Positions 1 to 6,845 are shown, counted from the first letter of the stretch. The stretch: DNA of 20,712 bases from a virus (IMGVR_UViG_3300042398_001310:1-20712), one strand, 5' to 3'. The notes: a model not told the origin generated them from the sequence alone. Numbers and translations: made by a program.

Positions 1-199
1 CATTCTGGACCGCAATTTCGCCCAGCTTTTGAGATTCTGAGTTCTTCCCGTAAGGGGGCGTGGAATAGGCAAGATTCACCGCCAGAAGCCGGGCACCACG
101 ACGCATGGTCGCGGCGATCTGTTTGCCAGTAACCTCCTGATAAAGCTCCATCTTCTTCTGGAGCTTTTGGTTATCAATCTGGACTTTTGGGGTTGCCAT
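1..199 (-). CDS. Partial phage tail-region protein (3' end outside window)
   Basis: This open frame starts at an ATG at 199 and runs off the left edge, giving at least 66 residues beginning MATPKVQIDNQKLQ. It is Lys/Gln-rich at first and then contains a segment (TMRRGARLLAVNLAYSTPPYG) of a type I associate with small phage structural proteins near head-tail or tail genes. It follows the tail assembly chaperone GT, where phages usually place tail genes leading up to the tape measure. A TTTGACA element overlaps the stop codon of GT, 17 nt before this ATG, and no clear Shine-Dalgarno is visible. The role is inferred from position only, and the missing C-terminus could change the call. Confidence 0.6.
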   Translation of the reverse strand, partial: MATPKVQIDNQKLQKKMELYQEVTGKQIAATMRRGARLLAVNLAYSTPPYGKNSESQKLGEIAVQN

Positions 200-216
200 A
201 TTCAACCACCGCTCTA

Positions 217-223
217 TGTCAAA
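217..223 (-). promoter_or_regulatory. TTTGACA element upstream of partial tail gene
   Basis: TTTGACA overlaps the stop codon of the GT frame (TGA 221-219) and ends 17 nt before the ATG at 199. Confidence 0.45.
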
Positions 224-871
224 AATCCAGATCCAAAAGGTCATCTGCCCATCTCAGCGGCCTCCCCGGGGTGGTTCCATCCCCGGTCCAAACATGGTAG
301 TCCAAGATCCGCATCCCCTCCGTGAAGGGTAATTCCCACAAAATGTAGTCGTGACCCCAGCTTGTCTTTTCGGCCAGTCGGGCGACGTAACTCGTCAGCC
401 AGCCCGGCCTCCAGCTTTTGGGTCGGACTCTCCACCGCCTGATGCCTCCCCCTTGACGGCGGTCTTGCTCTTATTCATCCGCTCGACGAGTTCTAGGATG
501 CGTGGCGTCGCCTCGGCGAAGACATCGGCTTCGTAGGCGTCGAGGAAGTCATAGACGGCGGCGCGGAACTCCTGCGGTTTCTCCGAGAGCCGACGGACTG
601 TCTCCTTGGGGGATGACTGGGAGAAGAGGATCGCCCCGACATCGAATGCCACCGAGTTCATTCGACCAATGACCAGACCTACGCCGCACTCGATCAGCAG
701 GGCGAGGTCTCCCGCTGAGATCCTGCGGAGTTTGATCCCTGCGATCTCCTCGCCGCTGCGGAGGATATCCCGGTCGAGTTCCCTATTCCGCTCGGTGGTG
801 TCGATTTCATTCAGGTCGGCCCCGAAGTCGTTGATGACTTCCTTGTCGTTGTGGTCGTTTTTGCTGTTCAT
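219..871 (-). CDS. Tail assembly chaperone GT, made by -1 programmed ribosomal frameshift
   Basis: This is the long form of the tail chaperone pair. Translation starts with gene G at 871. At the slippery heptamer CCCAAAA (422 down to 416; zero-frame codons CCA AAA) a -1 slip leads into a 65-codon open frame that ends at TGA 221-219. The product would have about 217 residues: 152 from G and 65 T-specific, the latter beginning SWRPGWLTSYVARLAEK and including GHDYILWELPFTEGMRILDY. The Trp/Tyr-rich 'LWELPF' stretch is what I expect of a T domain. The T frame has no ATG near its start, so it can only be reached by frameshifting. In lambda, gpG and gpGT act together on the tape measure protein during tail assembly. 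The position after the tail tube candidate fits that role. Confidence 0.82.
381..422 (-). promoter_or_regulatory. -1 frameshift signal: CCCAAAA slippery site plus downstream hairpin
   Basis: The heptamer CCCAAAA at 422-416 fits the X XXY YYZ rule in the frame of gene G. Fifteen nucleotides further on, 400-381 can fold as GGC-(T bulge)-GACG, loop AGTTA, CGTC-GCC: seven base pairs with one bulged T. The stem contains the zero-frame stop codon. The spacing is longer than the usual 5-9 nt, so the role of the hairpin is less certain than that of the heptamer. Confidence 0.78.
395..871 (-). CDS. Tail assembly chaperone G (short, unshifted form)
   Basis: The 158-residue acidic protein begins MNSKNDHNDKEVINDFGADL. 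I chose the ATG at 871 over an upstream in-frame TTG at 886, which lies inside the previous gene. The middle part (about residues 40-125) is helical-looking, with SAGDLALLIECGVGLVIGR and a later DFLDAYEADVFAEATPRILE. The C-terminus is a Gly/Glu-rich linker where the frameshift occurs. Normal termination is at TGA 397-395, six codons after the slippery site. By analogy with lambda gpG this is the abundant form of the chaperone pair. Only size, position and the frameshift support the family assignment. Confidence 0.75.
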   Translation of the reverse strand: MNSKNDHNDKEVINDFGADLNEIDTTERNRELDRDILRSGEEIAGIKLRRISAGDLALLIECGVGLVIGRMNSVAFDVGAILFSQSSPKETVRRLSEKPQEFRAAVYDFLDAYEADVFAEATPRILELVERMNKSKTAVKGEASGGGESDPKAGGRAG

Positions 872-875
872 AAAA

Positions 876-1307
876 TTAGCTGGCAAGCTGGGCGAGCCGT
901 TGGCGTTCCTCTCGTCCTAGCCTCGGGGTGACGGCAAGGCGCTTGTCGCCCCGGTTGTGCAGCCGCTGGTTGGGAACCTTGTGACTCTCAGAGATGATGT
1001 GAGTCCTTGAGAACATCGCTTCTCGCGCCAGCAGGAAGCAGATCATGTTCGATGGGCGAATGAGGTTCTCACCCATCGGGTTTTCCCAAGCGCGGAGGAA
1101 GTCGCTGATTGCCTCGCCGTCGCCGTTGCTGGTCTCAAAGTGCCAGGTGAAACTTTCGCGGCCCTGCGCGTCGGTGATCCGGGTGCATTCGGCATTGGCC
1201 TTGAATGCGAACCCTGCGCAGTGCAGGGAGATGGCGAGCTTCATGTCGCTGGTGGAAAACCATCCACCTTGCGCGGCATCCTCTTCGGGGATCTGTGGCT
1301 TGTTCAT
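876..1307 (-). CDS. Hypothetical phage tail-region protein
   Basis: A 143-residue protein starting MNKPQIPEEDAAQGGWFSTSD. It lies between the tail tube candidate and the tail chaperone G, with only four bases between its stop and the chosen start of G. I recognise no catalytic motif. There is a beta-rich looking core (ECTRITDAQGRESFTWHFETS) and a basic C-terminus (LGREERQRLAQLAS). The late-operon position suggests a structural or assembly role. No TTTGACA element precedes it; a short hairpin at 1318-1337 lies just upstream of its start. Confidence 0.68.
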   Translation of the reverse strand: MNKPQIPEEDAAQGGWFSTSDMKLAISLHCAGFAFKANAECTRITDAQGRESFTWHFETSNGDGEAISDFLRAWENPMGENLIRPSNMICFLLAREAMFSRTHIISESHKVPNQRLHNRGDKRLAVTPRLGREERQRLAQLAS

Positions 1308-1317
1308 GGGTTATTCA

Positions 1318-1337
1318 GCCCCCTTTAAGCCGGGGGC
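1318..1337 (-). terminator. Short GC hairpin between tail tube candidate and next gene
   Basis: GCCCCC at 1318-1323 pairs with GGGGGC at 1332-1337 across an 8-nt loop. It sits in the 51-base gap after the tail tube candidate and ends 10 nt before the next ATG. There is no T tract, so it may act as an attenuator, an RNA-end protector or a translation brake rather than a true terminator. Confidence 0.3.
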
Positions 1338-1358
1338 AAGGGCTTTGGTTGGGGTGGA

Positions 1359-1733
1359 TTAGACTCCGGTAATCAGCGGGTAGCGGCTCGCGGAGATGGA
1401 GATCTGCTTGAAGCCGTCTGGCGTCTTGGAGATCTCGACGCTGTCCACGATGACCTGACCCGTGGAGACGCCACCGACTGCCTCGACATTGGCGAGGGTG
1501 AGTGCGGTAGCCACCGCTGCGGCAACGACTCCGGTTGTCCCGGCAACTGTCCCGGCGACTGCAATCGTGGACTTGGGGTTGTAGTAGGCCACGAGGCGAA
1601 CTTCGCCGTTGTTGTCCCGAACCTCCTGCTTGTCCTGCGACGTGGAGATGGAGAACGAGGAGATGAGGATTCCGGTTTCGGCGGTGCAGCCGAAGGAGGT
1701 GCCTGTGGATGATCCGAGTAGGGTGACGGCCAT
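1359..1733 (-). CDS. Candidate major tail (tail tube) protein
   Basis: A 124-residue protein beginning MAVTLLGSSTGTSFGC, rich in Ala, Thr, Val and Ser with few charges. The order of features suits a beta-rich tube subunit: an N-terminal beta segment, a middle SFSISTSQDKQEVRDNNGEV, an Ala/Gly/Val-rich stretch (about residues 56-85) and a final VDSVEISKTPDGFKQISISA. It lies where siphophages place the major tail protein, after head-completion genes and before the G/GT chaperones. At 124 residues it is short for a tail tube protein. The leader is A/C-rich with no Shine-Dalgarno, like that of the capsid gene. A TTTGACA copy lies 33 nt upstream, further than in the other genes. An alternative is a minor structural protein. 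Confidence 0.55.
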   Translation of the reverse strand: MAVTLLGSSTGTSFGCTAETGILISSFSISTSQDKQEVRDNNGEVRLVAYYNPKSTIAVAGTVAGTTGVVAAAVATALTLANVEAVGGVSTGQVIVDSVEISKTPDGFKQISISASRYPLITGV

Positions 1734-1766
1734 AAGTTTGGTGGTTGGGAGTTAGGAGTTGCGCGG

Positions 1767-1773
1767 TGTCAAA
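1767..1773 (-). promoter_or_regulatory. TTTGACA element upstream of tail tube candidate
   Basis: The heptamer TTTGACA (minus strand) ends 33 nt before the ATG at 1733, the longest spacing in the set of eight. Confidence 0.35.
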
Positions 1774-1812
1774 TGACGTTGCGGCTTTGGCTGTTCAGGT
1801 CGGTGAAGGAGG

Positions 1813-2220
1813 TCAGTCCACGACGCCGAGCGTCAGTTGGATGTCGGCAGTCCATGAGTTCCCGTCTTGGGATGTGGAGATGCTCTGAATCGGTGATGCC
1901 CCGGCTAGGTTGGGGGCGTCATTCGCAGGCCAGTTGGCGAAGAGATAAGCCTGCGTGAGGGCAGTCTTGATCGTCTCCTGTGCGGCAGAGAATGAGGCGT
2001 AGGAGTCAGCACCGAGCAATGCCGGGGAGTGGAGCTTCACCGTGATCGTCGCCGTGTAGGCACCGACGCCGACGGAGTTTAGCGTGTCCGCTGAAACGAT
2101 GAGGTTCAGTGTCTCCGGGCTAAGTTCCGTGAAACTCGTCCCGGTGTTGATTGCAGTGGTCGGGAAGGCTGAGGCTGAGAGTGCGGCCTTAAGCGCGGAT
2201 TCGATGGCGAGCGGGTTCAT
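1813..2220 (-). CDS. Candidate tail terminator / tail completion protein
   Basis: A 135-residue protein beginning MNPLAIESALKAALSASAFP. The pattern is an N-terminal helix, beta strands with small residues (YTATITVKLHSPALLG), a helix with AAQETIKTALTQAYLF, and a C-terminal strand SWTADIQLTLGVVD. This resembles the fold order expected of tail terminator/completion proteins that cap the tail tube next to the connector, but the call rests on position and size. Its ATG overlaps the previous stop as TAATG (2222-2218), indicating translational coupling with the upstream gene. Confidence 0.5.
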   Translation of the reverse strand: MNPLAIESALKAALSASAFPTTAINTGTSFTELSPETLNLIVSADTLNSVGVGAYTATITVKLHSPALLGADSYASFSAAQETIKTALTQAYLFANWPANDAPNLAGASPIQSISTSQDGNSWTADIQLTLGVVD

Positions 2221-2549
2221 TATTCGCGAATGGCAGTGACTTGGATCTCGTTGCCCAGGGGAGATCCGGTGAGCGAGGTGGCCGTCTCGACACGGAAGGT
2301 CAGCTTCTCAGCAACCAGCAGGACGGAGGTGCCGAGTGCTGGCTTCGGTGCGCGGCCCACGGGCCAGCGTAGAGTGATGGAGCGGTCAGTGTTAAAGCCT
2401 CCCGTCTCAAGCGACATGCTGGGCTTCGGCGTCGAGACATGGGCGTAGAAGGTTCGCCCAGAAATGGTGACCTGTGTGCCGAGAGCATCGGCTATGCTGG
2501 CAAGCCCCTTCGCATGGAAGGCGGCGATGCTGGATCGAGACAGGGCCAT
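2220..2549 (-). CDS. Candidate head-tail joining protein
   Basis: A 109-residue protein beginning MALSRSSIAAFHAKGLASIAD. Beta-rich segments follow a short N-terminal helix: GTQVTISGRTFYAHVSTPKP, then a C-terminal EKLTFRVETATSLTG and NEIQVTAIRE. The position directly after the capsid gene and before the tail genes is where connector or head-closure proteins are encoded. The size matches head-tail joining proteins, but no diagnostic motif is visible. A TTTGACA element lies 13 nt before the ATG, with an AGGGG stretch between. Confidence 0.5.
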   Translation of the reverse strand: MALSRSSIAAFHAKGLASIADALGTQVTISGRTFYAHVSTPKPSMSLETGGFNTDRSITLRWPVGRAPKPALGTSVLLVAEKLTFRVETATSLTGSPLGNEIQVTAIRE

Positions 2550-2676
2550 GCAGAGAGGCCCCTGTCAAAACGTGGTCGGTGGTGACCGACCCGGTTAGAC
2601 TGAGAGCGAAGCGAACAGCCCCGAGCGTCAGCGAGTGGGTGAGCCGAGCGGGCGCGAGCGAATCAAAAGGTCATGA
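2550..2676 (-). repeat. GC-rich spacer with CGCTC repeats and a small hairpin
   Basis: Non-coding spacer between the capsid terminator and the next gene. It holds GGTCGGT (2574-2580) paired with ACCGACC (2585-2591) around a GGTG loop. It also holds several CGCTC/GAGCG words between about 2605 and 2660. No open frame of note is visible. The repeat words may be low-complexity filler. Confidence 0.4.
2563..2569 (-). promoter_or_regulatory. TTTGACA element upstream of head-tail joining candidate
   Basis: TTTGACA on the minus strand, 13 nt before the ATG at 2549, in an otherwise non-coding spacer. Confidence 0.45.
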
Positions 2677-2720
2677 CAAGCAGAAGGCCGTCCCCCACGC
2701 ACGAGGGACGGCCTTGCTTG
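2677..2720 (-). terminator. Strong hairpin after the capsid gene
   Basis: An 11-bp perfect stem pairs AAGGCCGTCCC (2684-2694) with GGGACGGCCTT (2705-2715) around a 10-nt loop. It is extended by CAAGC (2677-2681) with GCTTG (2716-2720) across a 2-nt bulge. It starts 17 bases after the capsid stop codon. There is no long T tract right after the stem on the minus strand, so it may stabilise the capsid mRNA end or reduce read-through. Confidence 0.7.
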
Positions 2721-2737
2721 TGTGCCTAGTGGAGGAC

Positions 2738-3595
2738 TTAGGCGGCGGTGACGATGAGGCCCATCGTTCCGGAAGTGACGGCCTTGGCCGCACCGAACAT
2801 CACCTCGGCGGAGGCGACGAGAGCGCGGGAGCTGCGGTCTGCCATCACGTTGTAGTAGATGGAGAGGCCGAGCTGCTCGAGGACCACCACGTCGCTGATC
2901 AGATACTCGTCACGGACGTGATCGAGCGCAGGAGCGGCGGAAGCAATCGCGAGAGCCTCGGGGCTGCAAGCGAAACCAGCGAGGCGGGCCTGACCGCTGA
3001 ACTGGTTGGCGTAGAAGACGCCGTTGTCGAAGCCATAAGCGCCCTTGTCGAGCGTGATCGAGGTCGTCGCCGTCGGGATGATCCCGGAGTAGAGGGTCGG
3101 CGAGAGCACGAGGCCCTTGCTATTGCTCTTGCTCACGGAGGCCCAGAGCTTGGCGAGATCGCCAGCGGCGAAGTTGGCAGCGGCTGTCGCGGGAGCAACA
3201 ACTGCGGAGCCGTAGTTCGCAACGGTGATCGGGGTCGTGACGATGCTCCAGATCTTGTCGGCGAGGGCGTTCAAGTTGATCTTGACGAGCTTCTCGAGCT
3301 TGATCGCGTTCTGGATGTCCACATAGTCCAGTCCAAAAGGCTGGTAGATGTGGTCGAGGGCGACAGTCGCCTTGTCCAGAGTCGTGCCGCCGGTGCTGTT
3401 GAAGCTGGTCGGGTTGGTCTGGGTGGAGGCGGTTGCCGTGGCGACGGGCACCTGAACGGTGTCCTTGGGCTTCTTGACCTCTGAGGAGAAGTCGGTGCTG
3501 AAGAGGTTCAGGGCGGCCAAGCGATTGGCGAGGACCGTCTGAGCCTGCTCCGAGATCGTGCTCGAAATGAGCGCGGAATCGATGGTGTTGGGCAT
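2738..3595 (-). CDS. Major capsid protein
   Basis: A 285-residue protein beginning MPNTIDSALISSTISEQAQT. It has the composition of a coat protein: a helical N-terminal segment (ANRLAALNLFSTDFSSEV), then a long Ala/Thr/Ser/Val-rich body. The words DTVQVPVATATAS and TVALDHIYQPFGLDYVDIQN recall the early strands and spine of P22/HK97-fold coat proteins. It follows the portal and the protease-scaffold gene, the standard order for head genes. A strong hairpin follows the stop. The leader lacks a Shine-Dalgarno and carries repeated AACCC words, a feature shared in style with the tail tube candidate. The coat-protein fold call is by pattern and context. Confidence 0.85.
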   Translation of the reverse strand: MPNTIDSALISSTISEQAQTVLANRLAALNLFSTDFSSEVKKPKDTVQVPVATATASTQTNPTSFNSTGGTTLDKATVALDHIYQPFGLDYVDIQNAIKLEKLVKINLNALADKIWSIVTTPITVANYGSAVVAPATAAANFAAGDLAKLWASVSKSNSKGLVLSPTLYSGIIPTATTSITLDKGAYGFDNGVFYANQFSGQARLAGFACSPEALAIASAAPALDHVRDEYLISDVVVLEQLGLSIYYNVMADRSSRALVASAEVMFGAAKAVTSGTMGLIVTAA

Positions 3596-3660
3596 GGTGG
3601 GTTGGGTTGGGTTGGGGTTTGCTTGGCTTTCCTGAGAGCGTTATTGCCTCATGAAATTAG
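3596..3660 (-). promoter_or_regulatory. Capsid gene leader; shares a ~45-nt element with 14502-14544
   Basis: On the minus strand the region begins at the TAA stop of the protease gene. It contains CTAATTTC, then AGGCAATAACGCT, then AGGA and CCAAGCAAAC, and ends in AACCC-type repeats before the ATG. The first ~45 nt closely match the leader of the ParB-like gene. I see no Shine-Dalgarno next to the ATG. It may hold a promoter or an mRNA leader for high expression. Confidence 0.5.
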
Positions 3661-4817
3661 TTGCGGCGGGCTGCGAAGATCGCGGCCTTGTGCTGCTTGA
3701 AGAGTTCGGCGGCGAGCTTCTTGTCGCCTGCCTCGACGGCGGCGGCATAAGCCTCGGCGGGGCTGAAGGGAGCGGCCTGCGCCTCGATCTCGATCTCGAC
3801 ATCGGAGGGGAGAAGTCCAGCGGCCCGGAGGGCGATGCGCTTGAGATCCTCAAGCTTGGCGATGGCCAGATCACGCTTCTCGACTTCAGCCTTCAGCGCA
3901 GAGAGATTCCGGTGGGCGGTCTCCAGGTCGGCGCGGAGGTTGATGACCTCGGCCTTGGTGTTCTCGAAATTCAGAACAACTTCGGAAAGCTTGGAGGAGA
4001 GCTTCTCCTCGGGGAGTTCCTCCACTTCAGTGGACACTCCGACAGACTCAATCTCTGATGGATCGACACCGACTTGCTCGGCGATTTCTTGGATGGTCTC
4101 CACTGGAAGATCAGAAGCAGGAATCTCGACGACTCCCTCTGGGAGATTCTGTGTGCCTTCAGGCCCCTTCACTTCCTTCGGCCCCTCGGGGTCGTGCTGT
4201 GTGCCCTTGGGGCCATCGACCTGAAGCTCGACGACGGCCTCGTCGGCCTTCTCCTCGATGGGCTGGGACTCGGTGACTTCCTCGACCTTCACTTCCTCGA
4301 CGGATGCGACAGGGGGAACCTCTTCGGGTTTGATGTCTTCTGGCATAGCTTGAAAGAGTCCGGAGGGATTGGCTGCGGGCTGATCGACGAGGGCCACGGC
4401 GTAGATTTCCACCGGACGGGCGTAGCGGTATTCGTCGATCTCCTCGGAGATGCCGGAGAACTCGATGGAAAGGCCAAATGAGGAGGGCATCATCTCGGCC
4501 ATCTCCATGATGCGCTCGTATTCCTCACCGCTTTTGATAAGGTGGAAGTCGGCGCGGAGTTGATTGCCCTCGATGACGAAGTCGCGGAGAACTCCCTCGA
4601 TCTCACCGAAGCCGCTGCCGTGGTCGCTCTTGACCTGAAGACCGTCGATGTAGGTCTCAGCGGAAGCCTTGACCATTTCGAGGGATGTCTGGTCGATCCA
4701 GATGCCGTGGCCCTTGGCCTCGACCCCGGCTGTGATGACCGAGACACCGCGCAAAATGCCAGCCTCACGGTCAACCCGTGAGCCGGTTGCGGCGGCGAAA
4801 AGAGTCAGCTTCTGCAT
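3657..4817 (-). CDS. Prohead protease fused to scaffold domain
   Basis: A 386-residue protein from the ATG at 4817. An upstream in-frame start at 4877 would lie inside the portal gene and is rejected. Residues 1-155 look like a HK97/Mu-type capsid maturation protease: the catalytic His is probably H66 (SDHGSGFGEIEG) and the catalytic Ser probably S117 (SSFGLSIEF), followed by VALVDQPAANPSGLF (about 141-155). Residues 160-270 are a very acidic, Pro/Glu-rich linker with repeated PEGP/EGTQ words. Residues 270-345 look like a coiled coil (KLSEVVLNFENTKAEVINLR), typical of scaffold, and the C-terminus is basic and Ala-rich. Such fusions guide capsid assembly and then digest the scaffold. A TTTGACA element overlaps the portal stop codon 17 nt upstream. 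Confidence 0.8.
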   Translation of the reverse strand: MQKLTLFAAATGSRVDREAGILRGVSVITAGVEAKGHGIWIDQTSLEMVKASAETYIDGLQVKSDHGSGFGEIEGVLRDFVIEGNQLRADFHLIKSGEEYERIMEMAEMMPSSFGLSIEFSGISEEIDEYRYARPVEIYAVALVDQPAANPSGLFQAMPEDIKPEEVPPVASVEEVKVEEVTESQPIEEKADEAVVELQVDGPKGTQHDPEGPKEVKGPEGTQNLPEGVVEIPASDLPVETIQEIAEQVGVDPSEIESVGVSTEVEELPEEKLSSKLSEVVLNFENTKAEVINLRADLETAHRNLSALKAEVEKRDLAIAKLEDLKRIALRAAGLLPSDVEIEIEAQAAPFSPAEAYAAAVEAGDKKLAAELFKQHKAAIFAARRN

Positions 4818-4834
4818 ATTGGAGAAATGCGGAG

Positions 4835-4841
4835 TGTCAAA
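4835..4841 (-). promoter_or_regulatory. TTTGACA element upstream of protease-scaffold gene
   Basis: The TGA within TTTGACA is the portal stop codon. The element ends 17 nt before the ATG at 4817, and no Shine-Dalgarno lies between. Confidence 0.45.
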
Positions 4842-6321
4842 CGGCGGGGTCTGCCACTGGCTCCGCGGTGGGGACAACTGGCGAGCCGGGAGCAGGAGGG
4901 AAAACCTCCGAGACGCTGATCTGGACTCCCTCCTCGGCGGCGATCTCCATCACGCGCTTCTTGCGGCGAACGGCTGCTCGAATGGTGTCGTCCAGAACCT
5001 TGTCGTGATCCTTCCCCTGCATGTTGTAGAAGTCCTGCGGGGAGATCTGACCACGGAGAAGCATGTCGCTGTAGAGGCGACCATCTCTCCCTATATCGAC
5101 GCTCACTTTCTGAGGGGCGACCCACTCGACCCTGTTGAGGAAAGGCCCCTGGTCGTTAGGGGATGGCAAGCGGCCAGCTTGGATCTCCTGGTAGATCCAG
5201 AACTTCCAGAATGGGGAGCAGAACTGCTGGATGATGATCTCCTGAATGCGGCCAATGGTCTTGGCAGCATCCTCCATCGCGAAGCGCATGGCTGGGCCAC
5301 CGGAATCCTCCGGATCGAAGAGCACCGAAGCAGGCATGTTGAACCCGTGCGCTATGTCGCGGCGAAGATACTTCAGGAAGGTGTCGAGGTTGTTCGAAGG
5401 ATGAGCGTTGCTAAATGATTCAATGGACTCCCCAGGGAGAAGCCTTGGGACAATCGAACCCTCCACCATCTGATCGCGCGTGACAGAACCACTGCCGGTG
5501 GAAGTTTTCTGAAGCGATGAACCAAGCCCGATGCTCTGGGATTCGGGCGATTTTATGATATAGGCTACCGACGCACCCAACTTAGCGGACATCTTCTCGT
5601 ATGAGACGATCTCGCTGGCGTCTTGGAGATTGTCGGCGGCGCGATGAAGCCACGGGCGGGATCTCACCTGACCAACGCGATCCACCTTCCCCACTCGGGT
5701 GAGGTCGTCCGCGCTGATCTCATTGTATTCGGCGTAGTTGCCGGGGGCCTTCAGCACCCGGTAGCGGGTCGGGGCGCCGAGCTTGGAGACCTTCACTCCA
5801 TCCACCCAGCCGTCCTTCACATCACCGTGAGCCGATCCGACGTTCTCGCCCGGGATGATCCGGAACATGGCGCGGTCGGAGTTGCTGGTCTGCTTCTGCC
5901 AGAAGACATCACCGGCAAGGGCCATCTGCTTCACGAGTAGCTCCTGAGCGTCGTAGAAGTTGACTTGCTTGGAGACATCGACGCCGAAAGCTGCATTTCC
6001 ACAGGCATCCTCGAACGCCTGCTCGGCGAGTCGGTTCCATGACTCATCGGCGGTCTTGGCCTGCGGGATGAGAGGGCCGACGAACTTGGCAACGCCATCC
6101 ACGGCACGGGCGGCGAGGCCGATGTTTTCGTAGAGAAAGAAGCTCTTCTTGGTCTGCTCGATCCGCGCCGAGGGAGTGAGAGACTTGGAGGCGTCCAGCG
6201 TCGGCGTGTAAATCCACATCCGCTGCGGGGAGGCGATGCCGTCCGCAGATGAGAAGTTGGTTTTCTTCGGGCGACCCGCTCCGGGTCGATAGCCGCCACG
6301 CTTTGATTTCGGTTCGCTCAT
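4837..6321 (-). CDS. Portal protein, lambda gpB-like family
   Basis: A 494-residue protein from the ATG at 6321 (MSEPKSKRGGYRPGAGRPKK); an in-frame GTG at 6333 is an alternative start. The N-terminus is basic with an AT-hook-like RPGAGRPKK. The body shows lambda-type portal features: FLYENIGLAARAVDGVAKFV early, LKYLRRDIAHGFNMPASVLF in the middle, then WVAPQKVSVDIGRDGRL and LLRGQISPQDFYNMQGKDHD near residue 440. The portal ring forms the DNA entry vertex, docks the terminase and joins the tail. Length is close to that of lambda gpB (533). The C-terminus is Pro/Val-rich and probably disordered. Confidence 0.9.
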   Translation of the reverse strand: MSEPKSKRGGYRPGAGRPKKTNFSSADGIASPQRMWIYTPTLDASKSLTPSARIEQTKKSFFLYENIGLAARAVDGVAKFVGPLIPQAKTADESWNRLAEQAFEDACGNAAFGVDVSKQVNFYDAQELLVKQMALAGDVFWQKQTSNSDRAMFRIIPGENVGSAHGDVKDGWVDGVKVSKLGAPTRYRVLKAPGNYAEYNEISADDLTRVGKVDRVGQVRSRPWLHRAADNLQDASEIVSYEKMSAKLGASVAYIIKSPESQSIGLGSSLQKTSTGSGSVTRDQMVEGSIVPRLLPGESIESFSNAHPSNNLDTFLKYLRRDIAHGFNMPASVLFDPEDSGGPAMRFAMEDAAKTIGRIQEIIIQQFCSPFWKFWIYQEIQAGRLPSPNDQGPFLNRVEWVAPQKVSVDIGRDGRLYSDMLLRGQISPQDFYNMQGKDHDKVLDDTIRAAVRRKKRVMEIAAEEGVQISVSEVFPPAPGSPVVPTAEPVADPAV

Positions 6322-6334
6322 GCATGAGCGCACC

Positions 6335-6341
6335 TGTCAAA
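6335..6341 (-). promoter_or_regulatory. TTTGACA element upstream of portal gene
   Basis: TTTGACA lies 13 nt before the ATG at 6321. It is followed directly by GGTG, a weak Shine-Dalgarno-like word. Confidence 0.45.
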
Positions 6342-6359
6342 AATCAATCGAAAATCAAA

Positions 6360-6434
6360 TGGCACAGCCCCTCGGAATCGAACCGAGCCAGATGGTTTTG
6401 GAGACCTTCTCGCCGCCTTGGAACATTGGACTGC
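6360..6434 (-). tRNA. tRNA-Trp-like gene (anticodon CCA), odd D arm
   Basis: A 75-nt cloverleaf can be drawn. The acceptor is GCAGTCC with GGGCTGT (seven pairs, two of them G-U), followed by G and an encoded CCA. The T arm is CTCGG, loop TTCGATT, CCGAG (five perfect pairs). The anticodon loop CTCCAAA is that of tRNA-Trp, on a stem AAGGT/ACCAT with one A-A mismatch. The variable loop has 4 nt. The D arm is weak: at best three pairs (TTC/GAG) around a 9-nt loop that keeps the GG pair, and the usual T8 and A14 are missing. It lies in the gap between the portal gene and the preceding small gene. It may be a divergent working tRNA or a decaying one. Confidence 0.6.
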
Positions 6435-6519
6435 TAAATTGGTTCCCGGCTGGGCTGACCATATCAAGCCGCCGAAAAAGTCGAGCGGCACCGGGATCTC
6501 TCAGGCGTCCCCGAGAAAA

Positions 6520-6822
6520 TCAAACCGACCAGCGGAGGTTGCTGAAGTCGGGCCGGGTGCCAAGCTGGCGGGTCTGGACAGATGCGCTCGCGTCCAGAAC
6601 GGCGATGCACTCCTCAATCGCGTTCAGATAAACCCACTTTGGAAGGGTCACTTCTCCATTGGCAGAACCACCCTCGGCACTCGTCCCAGTGATGGTGACG
6701 TCCTCGACCGCTTGGTTGAACACCTTCGTGGCGAGATCGCGCAGATCCTCCAGAGAGGAGTTCCTGAGGAGATAGCTCTTGATGCCGGCGATCTTGGCAT
6801 GGTCGGGAGTGTTCGAGGCCAT
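6520..6822 (-). CDS. Small protein in the gpW (head-tail joining) position
   Basis: A 100-residue protein beginning MASNTPDHAKIAGIKSYLLR. A helical N-terminal half (SSLEDLRDLATKVFNQAVED) is followed by a beta-like stretch (VTITGTSAEGGSANGEVTLP), a helix (VYLNAIEECIAVLDASASV) and an Arg-containing tail (RPDFSNLRWSV). Lambda encodes gpW between terminase and portal, and many lambda-like phages keep a short protein there, so a connector role is possible. I see no clear gpW motif. A TTTGACA element lies 13 nt upstream. The 85 bases between its stop and the tRNA-like gene hold nothing I can name. Confidence 0.65.
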   Translation of the reverse strand: MASNTPDHAKIAGIKSYLLRNSSLEDLRDLATKVFNQAVEDVTITGTSAEGGSANGEVTLPKWVYLNAIEECIAVLDASASVQTRQLGTRPDFSNLRWSV

Positions 6823-6835
6823 GAAGGCCCCGTCA

Positions 6836-6842
6836 TGTCAAA
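6836..6842 (-). promoter_or_regulatory. TTTGACA element upstream of gpW-position gene
   Basis: TTTGACA lies 13 nt before the ATG at 6822 and 3 nt after the terL stop codon (6848-6846). Confidence 0.45.
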
Positions 6843-6845
6843 GGG

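Noticed and set aside
241-435. 64-codon frame overlapping the end of gene G
   Set aside because: It is in the +1 frame, starts inside G and has no ribosome site; the -1 frame carries the protein-like T sequence instead.
2474-3484. Long plus-strand open frame (336 codons) opposite the capsid gene
   Set aside because: It is antisense to a clear coat protein gene, has skewed Gly/Glu/Arg composition and no recognisable domain; a shadow of GC-rich codons.
4669-5418. Plus-strand frame of 249 codons across the protease-portal junction
   Set aside because: Antisense to two well-supported genes; no ribosome site.
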